Shown here: positions 1 through 13,557 of the stretch, in pieces
Numbering within the stretch: the first letter of the stretch is position 1
How the letters are laid out: each line of letters starts with the position of its first letter
NCBI GenBank assembly: GCA_028829895.1
Contig: CM054177.1
Span: 45,651,164-45,715,163 of the forward strand
Source: Sinotaia quadrata
Taxonomy: Eukaryota; Mollusca; Gastropoda; Architaenioglossa; Viviparidae
Reading direction: 5' to 3'
DNA length: 64,000 bases
The notes under the pieces: model-generated
Databases searched by the model: none
What the model saw: only the letters and a program-made list of their open reading frames with translations
Told to the model about the DNA's origin: nothing
Translations under genes and position numbers: made by a program

Positions 1-3000
1 TAGAGGCATTTGACAATTTCTTAGCTAGTTGTGAATTGATTTGCTTTGTTAGAGGTCCAACATAATGCATGATATTTATAAGAGAACATTTTGAAATGGT
101 TATTATGTTCTTTCGAAATAATAATTTGTTTAAACAGTTTTAGGTGTATGGATATAAAGTTAACCTGCAGCAAAGTTTATTTTAAAATAAGTATAAGAGA
201 TATTTTTTTTACCTGGTTAAGTCTGGTGGTATACCTTTTTCTTCATGATCAGGGTATAAAGTAAATAAAATTACAGAATAACTTTGGAAATGTCCCACCT
301 CCCAAGGCAGCAGTCTTTTGTTATGAATCAATGCATTCTTGATAACATTTTCTTGGTCTGAATGTGAGAGTACAAGAAGTGTATTATGTGTTGCAAGTGT
401 TTGTGTTAACAGTCATATCCTTAGCTAACATGGTTCAGAAGATTAAAGTTTTACAGTGCTTAAAGTGTATGGACTCTTCTGACGGGGAGGGGGGGGTGGT
501 ATTTTTTATTTTATTTATAGCTTGTGAAGTTTATGGCATCTTTGATTGATACTGTAATGTGAAATGCAGTGTTTTATTAAGGCCCCATCCCTTTTGATAG
601 GATTGCATTTCTTATAGGGCTTGAAGTTTGTTCGATCACTCTTTGATACAGTTGTTTTTTTTTTTTTACAACACTTGAAGGGAAACAACACTGACATAAT
701 TTTTTTTATCGTTTCAATTGTTGAGGAAGCAGTATTTAAATACACTGAAACTGGATGCAGACAAAAATCCTGCTGCTGTTTTTCAAGATCATTATTAGTA
801 TGTGTGTTAGAACTACAAGTTCACCCTTGGAATGGAGCTGATTTCTGTATCATTGTTCTACTGCAGAAGAAGACTTAAGGAAGTGATGTTCAAACTTAAC
901 ATTGTTGTGATTTCATAAAAGTTAGGATAAAAGATAATGCTACTTTTGTCATCCACCCTCACTTTGAGAACCTTTGGGTTAAGTGCATTGTATCAAAAAA
1001 TTGTCTTTAGGAGCTTTACTCAAAAATTTACTAACGCATCAAATTACCAATCAAGGAAATTTAGACACTGAAAACCTCGAAGTTTTTAAAAAATAAAGTT
1101 GTAAGAGTTATTGGACAAGTGTCAGATTTTATTTGAATAAACCACTCAACACCACTATGCTTTCTCCTGTGGATTCATTGTGACTGATGGAGGAAAGTGA
1201 AGATGAGAAAACTTGGTATTCTGAAAAACTTAATGAGTTTCTCAGTAAAATGGGACAACCTCAGTATTTCTACACTTCCAGGCTGACTTTTTTTATATTG
1301 AACAAAGGTTGTAAAGATAATTTTTCGACACCCTGCATTATTAACACTGTATGTTGAGCTGATGTATTCTAGTGCACTTTAAAGATTGCTGATGTGTTCT
1401 AATTAAAGCGTAGTTGAGTGGAACAGACTTGCTTTCTTGGTACAGTGGGTGGAACTGATTAAGGGATTATCCATCTTCAGTACACATATTGTTGTAATGC
1501 CACCATTCTTTGTGGAATTAACTAAAATATTTGTGTTCAACCCAAAATAATGAGATAAAATTATCCAAAAGTATCAATGCCAAGTGTTAAGGTTGCAGAA
1601 TGAAACCATCCATTGTTTTCATCATCTTTTGTTTAGTGCTAATCATGGCAACATCCTCACAGCTCAAATCTTCTTATTGTAAAAAAAAAAAAATAATAAT
1701 TTGCTCCTTTTGAATGCTAATTAGTAATAATTTGTATTGCATGAATGCTGTTAGAAATGAAATGTCTTGTATGACTGCTGTTAATATTCAATAATATGTG
1801 TTTCATTTTTCATGTGCAAATCAGTTTCAGGTTACTAGAATGGATAGTGTTTTGTTTTTTTTAATTTTAATTTTTGTAATCATTTTTTTTCCAAAGCATA
1901 AGTGAATCAGTTTTAGTATATTTTCTTTTGATTTGATTTTATATTGGTCACACACATTGGAATGTGTAACATATGATTAATAACGTTATTTCATAATTTG
2001 ATTTATTAATATTCTCTGCATTATTTTATGTAAGGACTGTAAATTTTGTATATGGTTTTAACAGTCTGTTTGTGCTTGAAACATTTCAGTTTAGATGCAG
2101 ACTTAGGTTTTGATATTTTTCTCTTTATAAAGGGGGAGTGTGACAGCTCAGTTGTGACATGCATGCTTTGTATGTATTTTGTACTTTAAGACAGGCAGGA
2201 GTTTTTAAGTGAGAGCATCCTGCTGTGGTTTGGATCTAGTAGAGATAGGGTTTAGTGTTTTGAAAGCAAATTAAGAAATTGACTTCCTACTTTTTAAATT
2301 TTTCTTATTGATTGATGTGCCGAGGTGTTTTAGAATAAATAAAATGTAAAAACTATAGATGTTTTCTTAAATACAATACGCAAACTAAACTGCTACAGAA
2401 AAATAAAATTTGCACATGGACATTTTAGAATCAAACAACTTAATCATTTAACTGTGCCTTTGCTAACTAATCTTTAATGTTTAATATTGCAAGTGCTTTT
2501 TAGTGCTGAAAATCAAATGTGTTCTTTTTTTTCTTTCAAATGTATTGTGCTTTTTATTTTTAAAAGCAAACCTTTTTTTTTTTTGGAACAGGTGATTTTA
2601 AAAAATTCCCTTTTGTGCAATCTGCTTCTCTTCCTTGTGTTATGCATGTTTGTTTTTCCTAGGCAGTGTGTAGTTGCAGACTCATTGCAGGAGATTTCTG
2701 TGTATATTTTCCACATACATATTGCTTTGTACGGATGTATTTAGTGTGTATAATACCTTTGTGCTAAGGTCCATTTTAAAGTTTCATATACCAGTGATTT
2801 ACTCACATTTTTTTATCACTAATCCTGGGTGCTCAGCCAACACTTCCCTCCCTTGGTCCAGCCTTATAGAGAAACTAACACCCATGCTCTTTTCACTCTT
2901 TCTAATTTAATCAAACGGTCAGTCTGGCAAATGCCATCTTCTTGAGTACCCACTTACCCAGCCTGAGTAATGTTTGAATTGGTATGATCTTCCAAGGATG

Positions 3001-3950
3001 TATCTTGTGGATTGCCACAGACTGGTATGCAATTAGTGCTACAGTTTGTGTGCACTGAAGTGTTCTGTAAGCATTCCTATACAATTTGCCTTGAAATTTT
3101 ACAAAATTTAAATACAGATTGAATATGTTTATTGAAAGAATATTTATCGTAGATTCTTAATAAATTTTGAATTCAAGAAGTGATTGTGTGACCTGATTAC
3201 TGACTGAAGAACTAGTTTTATACCTTGTGTTGTTCACTGACTATTTCATTTTCATAACTAGAAACGAGTATTAATCGAGTTTTTTTGTTTTGAATCTCCT
3301 GTATTTTTAAATGTTTAACCATGTACACGCTATAAAGGCCCGTCTTTGGAATTGGTATAATCTTTCAGTTTTAATTTTCTGATTTTTGTTTTATATTAAA
3401 AAACAAACAAATAACGTTTTTCAAAGAATGTCTTGTGTTATTGTGTGTGTCTGGAATTATACAGTTTATTTTTCATTCACTTTATTTCTGTTGCATCTTG
3501 TCAGCATGAAAGCAATCCGGACACATTAAAAGAGAGATGGGTAGTAGAAATTATTGCATATAGTTGTATTATTGCACATCCAGAACATTCGTTTTTTTCA
3601 GGACTATTTCTTACCATCCACCTCCTCCGGATGATTACAAGCACATGCTTTAGTCAGATTTTTAAAAATATAATAACCTATTATGGTGAACGTAAAATGC
3701 TATTAAGTACATTAAGACCTTTTTTTTTTTAAAGCCTTGTTTCTCAAACTTTTTTCTGTCGCGACAAAACTTTAAAAGAACGTTCTCTAAAGTGATAAAT
3801 ACACTTACATCGGTCTACCCAAAGTTTAGTCATTTTTAGAGATTTTAGTCACCAAATTCATTGAAATCAAAAGTACATGTGAAATAAAATTAAATGGAAC
3901 GTAATATAAAAAATGACTGTACTCAGTAGACTTGTTGAGTCACTAGACTC
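1..3950. other. T-rich stretch without recognisable gene
   Basis: No convincing coding exon is seen on either strand. The longest open frames are under 100 codons, are rich in Phe/Leu/Ile as expected from T-rich DNA, and show no known domain. Unlike the following 48 kb, this stretch has no tandem arrays. Plus-strand AATAAA motifs occur near 1092 and 2335. A long 3' UTR or gene tail on the plus strand, entering from the left, would fit, but no exon or splice site proves it. Confidence 0.3.
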
Positions 3951-3969
3951 CTGAAATTTTAATAAGAAA

Positions 3970-4880
3970 TTATCCTTCATAAGACTGATGTACTGCACAC
4001 AAGTTTTCCAAACGAGGACGAATAGAAGAGAAACTTACACGCACCTCGCTATCAACATCAAGAAGTGTTTGATTCGATAACGCCAGCTTCGCACAGGTAA
4101 AATGTGAAGGGAAGTAAAACATTTAAAAATTTATTCACGACTGCAGGGTATTCATTTGAAAGAGAAATCCTGAAATTTTGATTTCAGAATTGTATCTGAA
4201 ATAATTTCGATTAACGCTTCCTTTTCTACAATGGTTAGATCTGAAGCGATTTCTAAAAGTTTATGTTGACCAGAAAGCCCAAACGGCGAAATAGCCCATT
4301 TGTTGAAATTTGAGAGAAAGTATTTCTTCAAGCCTTCTTGAAGACTCAATAAATGTGCAATTATATTGTTCTTTAACCGATTTTATGTTTTATTTCCAAC
4401 TCAGCTGAGGCACTCAATGCAGACGGGAAAAAGTCGTCATTTTCTATGGCTGATAACCACAAAAGTAATTTTTTGCTGAAGCTGTTCATTTTATCACTTG
4501 CTGGTATCAAAGTTTCTTTTCTACCCCGCATACTAAAACTCAGAGTTCAGCTTATTGAAAATATTGGCCAGATAGGCAAGATCAGCACACCAAACATCCT
4601 TAAATTTATACGAATACTCAGGGTTTTCTGTTTATTTTTAAGTGTTAAAACACGATTTAATATTCTACCCTTCGAAAGCTAGCGAATGTCAGTATGTAGC
4701 AATAATATTTTGTGTTCTGCGCCCATTTGTTCAGATAGTCTTTCAAACAGTCTTCATTTAACTGGGTGGGTTTTATGTAGCTAATCTTTACTTATCACTG
4801 ATCCAATAATTTCTTTAAATTTATTTCCGCCTGTGCTTTTCACCACGAGCGCCTCTCGATGTAGAAAGCAAACATACATA
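3970..4880 (-). pseudogene. decayed hAT-family transposase (ZBED5/Buster-like), C-terminal half
   Basis: Read on the minus strand from about 4880 down to 3970, the translation follows the C-terminal half of hAT transposases of the ZBED5/SCAND3/FAM200 (Buster-like) type, but it has to change frame several times. In order it contains HREALVVKSTGG; the block MGAEHKILLLHTDIR followed by LSKGRILNRVL; DVWCADLAYLANIFNKLNS; the hATC-type stretch NEYPAVVNKFLNVLLPF with YLCEAG; and finally DVDSEVRVSFSSIRPRLENL ending at a stop at 3970-3972. In-frame stops occur, for example after the CEAG motif near 4067, and there are at least three frameshifts, so no functional protein is made. The N-terminal BED finger and catalytic region are not seen. 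Family assignment is from recognised motif order; the subfamily is less certain. Confidence 0.85.
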
Positions 4881-4924
4881 ACTTTTTACTTTCAGTACAA
4901 AGAAATATCTACTTGTAACATCTT

Positions 4925-5715
4925 ACTTTCATTAGGCATAAACGACTAAATCTTAAATGTTAAATCTTGCATTAAACATAAATGTACTTTACTTGTTTAA
5001 TCTTATATTAAAAAATGGGTCCCCTTCCCGGTCTAAATCTTACTTTCCTAAGACATAAACAACCTTTTCCTATCAAATCTCGCTTGCATTAAACGTAAAA
5101 GCCCAGTACTTGTTAAATCTTACTTTAAAACTAAACGGTTTTTTCTTGCTAAATTTTACTTTCCTTAAACGTAAGAGTCTTTTTCTCGTTAAATCTTGCT
5201 TACATTAAATATAATGATTTTTCTTGTTTAATCTAAAATTAAACTTGAACGTCTTTTTCTTGTTAAATCTAGCATTGAATATAAACGTCTTATTTTCGTT
5301 AAACCTTACATTAACAAAAATGTCTTTTTCTCCTTAAATCTAATGCATGTTAAACTTAAAATATATAAGGCCTATTTTTCGTTAGATCTCATATACATTA
5401 AACATAAAACATTTTCTCGTTAAATCTAGCATTAAAAAATAAACGTCTTTTTTATACATTAAACATAAACGTCTTAAATCTTATATACAATAAGCATAAA
5501 CGTCTTCTTGTTAAATCCTTCATTAAACATAAACGTTTTCTTTTCACTGTGTTAAATCTATCGTTTTCTTATTAAATCTTACATTAAACATAAACGTTTT
5601 CTTTTCACTGTGTTGAATCTATCGTTTTCTTATTAAATCTTACATTAAACATAAACGTCTTTTCTCGATATATCTTGTTTACATTAAACATCAACGTTTT
5701 TCTCTTGTTAAATCC
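4925..5715. repeat. degenerate tandem repeat, TTAAATCTTACATTAAACAT-type
   Basis: About 15 diverged units of roughly 40-50 bp built around TTAAATCTTRCATTAAAC followed by ATAAACGTCTTTTTCTCG. A near-identical stretch of about 65 bp occurs twice between 5520 and 5660. The array starts directly next to the hAT relic. Confidence 0.75.
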
Positions 5716-7440
5716 TATATAGCTCATTCTCTGGGAAAGTGTATCATTTTGTTACATGAAATGCAAAGAAATAAAGTGAATTAAATATAATTATTTTACA
5801 TGTTAAAGTGTACAACAGGGCCTAATGCTCACAAAAAAGCAAAAGAAAAGATAAAAAATATATAAATGTTGAGGTTATAGGAGTTTGAAATAAGTAAAAA
5901 GCATGTTTCTATTGAAAACTTAGAAAATAAGAAAAAATGATTTTTTTTTTGTTTACCAGAAAATTATTTTAAAATAAGCAATATAATTATCTCATTACAA
6001 CCAATATAATTATTTTCTTTATTAACCTACAATATTAACTTAATCTGTATACATTTAAATTTAAAATAGGGTATAAAACTACAACTTTGCAACATGGAAA
6101 TCATATTAACAAACTTATCAGGCATCATAAAAGAAGCTCTTTTTCTCTCATCTGAACATAATATGGGCTAAGTTATTATGCTGCAAAGATAATATTAAGT
6201 AATAAACAAAGTATCTATTTAAATATAATGCTTTTAAAAAATTAATCACGATATTTCTCTTCTTGAATGTAATTCACAGGTTTTTCTACCCTTACTGGCT
6301 CAGGTTTCACATACACAGCTATGTGAAAGAAATGCAAAAGAAACCACTTGGATATATAAATAAATATTTAAGCTATTTACGATGTTAATGAATTTAATCA
6401 AAATATATTGAGATTATCAGAAAGCTGTTTTGAAATGTAGATGATTCCGAATATTTTCCCGCCTTCATTTTTGTAACCATATGATATGAATGAGAAACGA
6501 AATGTATTTTTCTTATTTGGTATTTAAGCTCATCACACCAAGACAAAAATGACCTGAGAAATATCTTTCCGGAATGTAAGAAGTAGTTCGCGAAATATCG
6601 TCATTATTTTATATTTACAAGTGTATTAATTTCATTGTAACATGATAAAGAGGAAACAAAGTAAAGTCAAATTAGTTTTCCTAAAGCTGAATATCACTAG
6701 CGTATGAATACTTATAGTGAAAAAAACTAATTAATTAGGCTATTGGTTATGCATAAGTATTTTATTTTACGCTGCGGTTATGGGCAAGTCTTTTTACGAT
6801 ACTGGTTATGGTTCGCCATTTGCTTGTTGTTCTGAGGACGAGAGTTTTGTTTAACTCGTAAACAAGAAGATTCACACTCATTGAAGGCTTATTATTTTAT
6901 TTTAATTCATGGAAACAAACCTCACGTTACTGTAGGAGTGGTGGTGGACTATGCAGATAGCGCAATTACTTGGAAACAAACCTCACGTTACTGCTGTGCC
7001 CCCCCCCCCCCCCTTTACTATGGGATGCCTAGTTATTTATTACATAACGGGAATGGAATCCAAAACCCTTGTCACTGCATCACGTCCTATAACGGATACC
7101 TAATTATTGATTACGAAACAAGAATGGAAACCAAAACTCGCGTCATACAATCGCGTCCTGCAACGGATGCCTAGTTACTTATTACGTAACTAGAAACTGC
7201 GCCACCTCTAGACCTTGCCTGCGTTTTATCATACACTATCTGGACAAGAGCAAACACGATCACTGCTATTTAACGTGGCGGGCAACTTTTCGATCGATGC
7301 GCTTCTAGAGTGGGGATTCGGTTGGTCGGGGAGGTTAATACATATTTGATGGGCAAAAGTATGCAACTGTGAGTTTTTGACATGATTCCCTCCCTTCCCC
7401 TCGCACTCCACACCCACTCTCTAAACGCGTCTACTTAATT
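5716..7440. other. AT-rich intergenic DNA
   Basis: No gene is recognised. A motif TGGAAACAAACCTCACGTTA is present twice (near 6911 and 6970), and a run of about 15 C follows at 7000-7014. The two short open frames in the area overlap these low-complexity parts and have no recognisable domain. Confidence 0.5.
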
Positions 7441-7620
7441 GTTAGTTATTGACGTCACTGGGGAAATGCGCGTCGTTTAGATGCGCCGCCGCCCTCCTAC
7501 TGCTCATAACTCACTCCAGTTTTGTGTCTTTCACCGGTGACTCGAACAACGTGACAGCAGTCGGGGGGGTTCAGAGTGTGCTGGCATTGTAACCAAATTG
7601 ACTTTTGCCAAGATACATAC
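7440..7620. promoter_or_regulatory. GC-richer patch with a perfect CRE palindrome
   Basis: TGACGTCA, the full cAMP-response element palindrome, lies at 7450-7457 within a short GC- and CpG-richer segment that contrasts with AT-rich surroundings. No adjacent first exon could be identified, so promoter function is only a possibility. Confidence 0.2.
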
Positions 7621-7904
7621 ACCCCTTGAATGTAATGCGGACTCCGAGCGACAAATTAATTAAATCGCCGTGGCAGGCAGGGACAAGCATTTGAAAAGCT
7701 TCGTAGGAAATCGACTTTGTCCACCTACAAAACGTTTTATTATAAAGCCGCTCGAGTACTGTTGCTTAGTTACTGAATGAATGCATTTACACTTTTGTTG
7801 TGCTTTCTTTTCTTTCTTTAAATTTTTTTTGTTAAAGTAAATTAGATCATTGGAAATCGAACTGCTAAAACAAAGTAGTGTAATTACACATCTCTTTCAC
7901 TCTT

Positions 7905-9920
7905 AAAAATTATGACATACGTCTGTGGCGGAGTAAATTTGCCTATCCCTATTTCTAGACTTAGTTGTTATATTAAATGTTAAATTGTCAAAGTGACCCG
8001 ACGTTGGGCACTCCTTATGATAGTATTTTTTGCTAGTGTCAAAGTTGGAAGTAAGCAACTCAGCTGGAGAATAGGCTAGAAATTGCTGATGCAATCTAAA
8101 AGCAGTTCCAATTGGATGAGTAGTTTTTATGACTAATAGTCTCACACTTGTTCATAATAAATTCATCCAATGGGGAGGGTCCAAAAGTTTCTTTGTTGAA
8201 GAAGTACTCTATACTAATCACTTTGAATTTGAACATAACTCCAGTCTGGTCATAAAGGCGATCTTTAGCTTATGAGAAAAGCTCACCTTCATGCTACAGT
8301 GACTTCTGTACTCTGCTTGGTCACTATGGTGTTTGGATCCAGCATTGTCGTAAAATTATCAGTAAAACGCGTTCCTGTGATTACTTTTTGAGAGCCAATT
8401 TAGCGGAAATGGTGGCTTGAGTTTATTCTCGAGAATTCACGAAGATTATTTTGAATGTTTCTCGTGGTGTGTTGAGTAAACGCACACGAAAATTTGAGAA
8501 TATTTCTCCTGATGTGCTTGATAGTGCATGTGAAATTCTGGAGGATTCTCTATAGTGTGCTTTGTGAGCTCATCGAAGATTCTGGAACAGTTGTGTAACA
8601 TGCCTAGAAGAAACATGTGGGACCCTTGCCTGAATAAGAAAGTGACTGGGTGATTGTGAACACGTGCCAGCAACAGCCGCCATCTTTGAAAAGGTTATGC
8701 GCATTGAATTTAATTATTTCTCTGAAACTCTACTCTCATTTCCGTGATGATATCTATGAACATGAATATATATTTATGTTAATTGACTGCTAAAGTATAT
8801 GCTAGAATAAACCGAATGATTGTTCAGCATTAATCAAACATTGTTGTGAAATGATGTAAATGTCAATGCTCTTTTGATTATATTCATACGTTGTATTTGT
8901 GATTGTTGATTTAATAAATTTATTGACCTTACACATATTGATAACAATATGTTGGAGAAGAATGTGGGTGGATGGTGGCTCACTAAATATAGATTAATAG
9001 ATTATAGTTTACAAGGACAAACAGCCTGTCATTGTGTGATATGAATAATCTGGTTTACTGATTGTAAACTGCTGCAACCGGGGTAGACACGAGAATCATC
9101 TGCCACAATTTTTTTAGTGTAGAGAAATACACTACACTCCTTAAATATACAGTGGCAAAGTATGCTGACTACACTGTACGATGTTTGGTACAGAGAAATA
9201 CACTACACTCCTTAAATATACAGTGGCAAAGTATGCTGACTACACTGAACGATGTTTGGTACAGAGAAATACATTACACTCCTTAAATATACAGTGGCAA
9301 AGTATGCTGACTACACTGAACGATGTTTGGTACAGAGAAATTACTAGAAATCGCTACAATTGTTGTTCTGCTTGAAGAAACTGGTACAGTGAATGAAAGG
9401 CTCCTAGATTAGAGAACAAGCAGCAAATCTGTTTTCAACGTAAGGAAAGAAACACGTGGAAATTGAACTGAACTATATATTGTGACATTGCTTCAAAAAC
9501 ATATAAAAAAAACTATTGAGACAGCACTTAATTCAGGTTATGTAAAAACTGTTATCACTTATCTCTAATAACTCCATTTCTGTTCTCTAATAAGAACTAT
9601 TCTGTGATTTGTATTAACACTAAAGTTGAATGGTATTTTAGGATATAAGACTGTGAAATACTGAAATTATTAGAATGTGGTTTTATGGAAACATTGATTG
9701 TCAAGTAATCTTTTTTATTGGAGAAGGAAGTAGGTGGGTTGGGGGCTCGCTAAATATAGGTTAAAGATTGATTTGTCTTCTCCTTTAGTAAGAAGTTTTC
9801 CACCTAAGGAAATATTATGTGACAGTAAATGTTTGTCTTTAATATTGTGGAAGAGAGAAAACGTTTACAGCACCTACATATCCACCATATTGACTCGTTA
9901 TAACCACAGTATCTGAACTG
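7905..9920 (+). mobile_element. foldback-element family, copy 1 (left arm missing)
   Basis: The core beginning GGCGGAGTAAATTTGCCTAT at 7925 recurs at about 20055, 30510 and 40673. The middle part (8330-8950) matches 20980-21560. The 3' side (9535-9915) matches the right arm of the complete copy at 41.7-42.2 kb, with shared landmarks CTCGCTAAATATAG, CTTCTCCTTTAGTAA and TTCCACCTA. A second arm-like piece lies at 8835-8985, so the copy is a mosaic. No left arm is present and the outermost right end is lost. No transposase reading frame is seen; the element is probably non-autonomous. Confidence 0.7.
9121..9340. repeat. 71-bp tandem triplication inside foldback copy 1
   Basis: Three units of exactly 71 bp start at 9121, 9192 and 9263, each opening with AGAGAAATACAYTACACTCC, followed by the truncated start of a fourth at 9334. 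The homologous segment in the 40-42 kb copy (around 41435-41500) is present once, so the array arose inside the element. Confidence 0.85.
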
Positions 9921-10389
9921 TACTATTTATTATTGTTATTATTACTGACTATATATTTGAAAAGAAACTGGGTGTGTGTGGGGGAGTATTTCCATAAAGG
10001 ATGAGCACGTAAAAACTACCAACCAACCTCACCTGGCATGGAACACCTCTTGACGTTTAGCTCCGTCCGAGGGCTTGAGCTATGATGCTGTGTATCCTAG
10101 AATCTACACAGAGATGCCAGACGTGGAGAGGAAAACAAACGGCTGGAATATCCTGTCAGATTTTCACGTCACATTAGCATCGCAACGGGATCCCCCCTTC
10201 CTCTCCCTCCACCAACACACCCATCACAATAGAACAAAGTAATAAACGAGTCTTCTTTGACATCACATTAGGTTCCTGTTTAATTTTTAGGTGGAACAAA
10301 ACCAGAAGCCGAAATCTGAACACCACTATATGGCGCCAGTTATTTTTAAGCGGCACAAATCTTAGCTCAAACTTGGTGCCAGTCCATTT

Positions 10390-10835
10390 TCCCGTGGTAT
10401 AGTATCTAGACAAAGACTTAAGTACATCATGGTAATCCTATTTTAGGAGTATAGTATCATAGCAAAGACATAAAAGTATATCAGTTTAGTCCTTTATTTA
10501 CGGTACAATACCATAGCAAAGATTTATACATACCAGTGCAGTCGTATTTCAGCGGTACATCATCATAGCAAAGACTTATGTATATCAGCGTAATTCTATT
10601 TCAGCGGTACATCATCACAGCAAAGCCTTATGTATATCAGCGTAATTCTATTTCAGCGATAGAGTACCACAGCAAAGACTTATGTATGTCAGCGTAATTC
10701 TATTTCAGCGGTAGAGCACCATAGCAAAGATTTAATATACATTAGTGCAGTCGCATTTCAGCGGTACAGCATTATAACAAAGATTTAAGTATATCAGCGC
10801 GGTCCTGTTTCAGCGGTATGGCACCATAGCAATGA
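10390..10835. repeat. about 53-bp minisatellite
   Basis: About eight units of 52-54 bp contain ATAGCAAAGACTTATGTATA and the following TCAGCGTAATTCTATTTCAG. Copies at 10565, 10618 and 10670 are very similar; outer units are more diverged. Weak traces of the same unit continue to about 11500. Confidence 0.85.
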
Positions 10836-11373
10836 TTTTGGAAAAAAAATTCATTTTGGAAATACATTCACCAAAGTCATAGCCAATGAGCCGTATCTAA
10901 TCGATACAAAACTATATGCGAGATTTAGTTTAATATTACATTCAGATCCATTTTCCCCAGCAGAATGGAATCATGGCTAGTACACTTATCTAAGAAGTCC
11001 CTGTTTTAGTGCTACAAAATTAGTGTAGCAGTAATGCAATATATCCCTTTTGTCCAGCAAACTGATATGACAGGCAAAACGTACACATTTAACTCTGTAG
11101 TCTCTTATTCAGCAGCATAGATTATAACCAAGACTGTTTAACATTACAATCTTGGCTTTTTTCCTGAGCAGAATAAACCCATGGACGAGATACTAGATTT
11201 ACAAATGGATCTCTTTTTCAGTGACACTACATACTTTTTTAATTAAACAAATGGATTCCTTTTCCAGAGCCACAAACGCTTAATATTAAAAGTCTTTACT
11301 ATATCAATGTTGTTTTTTAGTGGCACAAAAATGTAGCTGAAGCTAGACCTTTACTATGAGTCCCTTCTATCAA

Positions 11374-11442
11374 CAGCATGATATCATTGACATCAGCATA
11401 ATATCATTGACATCAGCATAATATCATTGACATCAGCATAAA
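11374..11442. repeat. 20-bp tandem repeat
   Basis: The unit ATATCATTGACATCAGCATA is repeated at 11381, 11401 and 11421 without change. Confidence 0.9.
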
Positions 11443-11639
11443 TATGGATTCTTTTCAGCGGCACTGTATCGTAGCTAGACTTCAAGAATAGTGTGTTCTT
11501 ATTGTTTTTAGTACGAAGTCACAGCCAGAGCTATAAAATGGGTCCATGCTTTTCGAGTTCTGGGCCTCTTTTTAAAGTGTCAGAGCAATATTACAGATGA
11601 GATTACAAACTTGAAGAAGCCATTTTGTGTTGGAGGCCC

Positions 11640-13050
11640 AGGGAACTTAGGCGGCTCATGAATTTTCCAGTTACATGTACTTGCAACAAAATAATCTTTT
11701 CATGTCAGTGAAGTTTGTAGTCAACGTGTTGTTTTTTTCTCATGGCCCTGACAAGTCGATCCAAACCTATATACTATTTATTATTTGCACAAATTTAGTT
11801 ATTATAATGTATACAATTTGCTCAAAGTGGTTAATATATTGTAAACTATTTTTCGAAATATATTTCTTGAAACTGTAGACCATCTCCCCAAAGGTTAGTT
11901 AATACAACGTATACAGTCTGCTCAGATCTAGTTAATATAATGTTTACAATTTGCCCACATCAAATTAATTCAATGTATACAATTTATAACCTCTACACGA
12001 CAGAAAGTTGTGATTTAGATTTACAAATCTGTAACATGGCAGTTCGATAAAACAAGTACTGGAACATAAGTATGTTAAACAATCCAACAAAAGTTGAACA
12101 TGAGCACCTAAGAACTTGGCAAACATTTGCGTGGAACTTGAACAGAGAATTGCATGAATTGTCAAGAACTTAAACGTCGTACAAAAATATTAAATCAATT
12201 TTTGTGGATAAAGAATTGCGTGAAAATGTCGATGAACTTGCACTGAACCATGTCACCACCACCCTCTCTGACGAAAGGGTGGGTGGCTAGTCAATATCAC
12301 ACAGGACTTGTTTGGTGTTCATCACAGGGTCCACATGCATACACCATGGATGTTTGTCTGACTCTTTTTATTCTGCATGCGGGGTTACGTGTACTGATGT
12401 GCTTGCATGCAAGACTGCTTATGGAATGGTAGAGTGTAGACAGTACAAAACAGTACAACATAAACGCTGCACTCGCCCTTTCAAAACACAATAGATGAGC
12501 TATAGCTTTAAGAATATAATTTATGTTTATTATTCTACTGGCTCTCTTTCATGAGGTGGTTTTAATCATTCACTTTGCAAATCATTTACTAACATACTCT
12601 CTGATAGTGGTAATGATGAAAAAAGACAAATAAAAAATAATAAATCTACGTTTTACAACAGAGTGATAACTTCTGCTAACAGCAGATAAACTAGCAGCAC
12701 ACATTACTTCTAAATTGTCAGCAAAAGTCCAGAAGCTATTGGCTCCATAACAGATAATAATTTCAAATTTTGAGTCCAATGGTTAAAGGAAATGAATTAA
12801 ATTCCATGTCCTTAATGCAACTCACATAATCAAAGCAAATAAACAAATAGTTTAAGTTCTATGTTCTTAACAAAGCCTATGTAACTGAAGCTAACTTGAG
12901 TGCACTGAGTTTTGTTTAGATAGTTTAAATTTTGATTACTTACATAGGATAAGTCTGATGAAAATTGGTTGTGCTGAAGAAAATGAAGAAAAAAACTGTT
13001 TCTTGACACAAATCCTAGTGTTGAAGGATCACCTTGATCCACAAATTGAC
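11640..13050. other. intergenic DNA without recognisable gene
   Basis: Only short open frames occur. The overlapping frames on both strands at 12250-12494 have no known domain and no splice support. No tandem array longer than two units is visible. Confidence 0.4.
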
Positions 13051-13051
13051 T

Positions 13052-13185
13052 GCCTGTCTACAGGTTGGGTTGAACTGTTCTACTACTGCTATTCTGTGAT
13101 GAGTTGATGTCATGCTTTGGATCTGTAGATTAGGTTGAGAAGATTTACAACTGCTACTCTGCAATGAGTTGATGTTGTGCTTCAT
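13052..13185. repeat. two-unit direct repeat of about 66 bp
   Basis: Two diverged copies share CTGCTATTCTGTGATGAGTT (first) and CTGCTACTCTGCAATGAGTT (second), each preceded by GTAGATTAGGTTGA-like sequence. Nothing coding is recognised in or next to it. Confidence 0.5.
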
Positions 13186-13491
13186 TGTGGTGTGGTATTA
13201 CCCTCCATCACTTCATCTGCCCAGATGCAATTGCTTCACCCACAGAATAGGACTGTTTCAAGGCTTCTGGCTGACCCAGGGTAAGGTGCCCTTGGCTGAC
13301 TGCTCTACTATAATGGCCTGTGTGTCTTGCCAAAATAGCGAGGACTTCTTGATTTCAGTGAACTTACATTGTGTTTAAGATACCCAGTTATTTTTTCATC
13401 ATAACTGAAGGGCACTCAAAATGGCAATGAGAGACACATAAAAATTGGTCTCCTCCTCTTCTTCACCAAAACTGTGTCTCTGCTTGTCTCT

Positions 13492-13494
<3 letters not shown>

Positions 13495-13552
<58 letters not shown>
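13495..13552. repeat. (CT)n microsatellite
   Basis: An uninterrupted run of about 29 CT dinucleotides. Confidence 0.98.
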
Positions 13553-13557
<5 letters not shown>

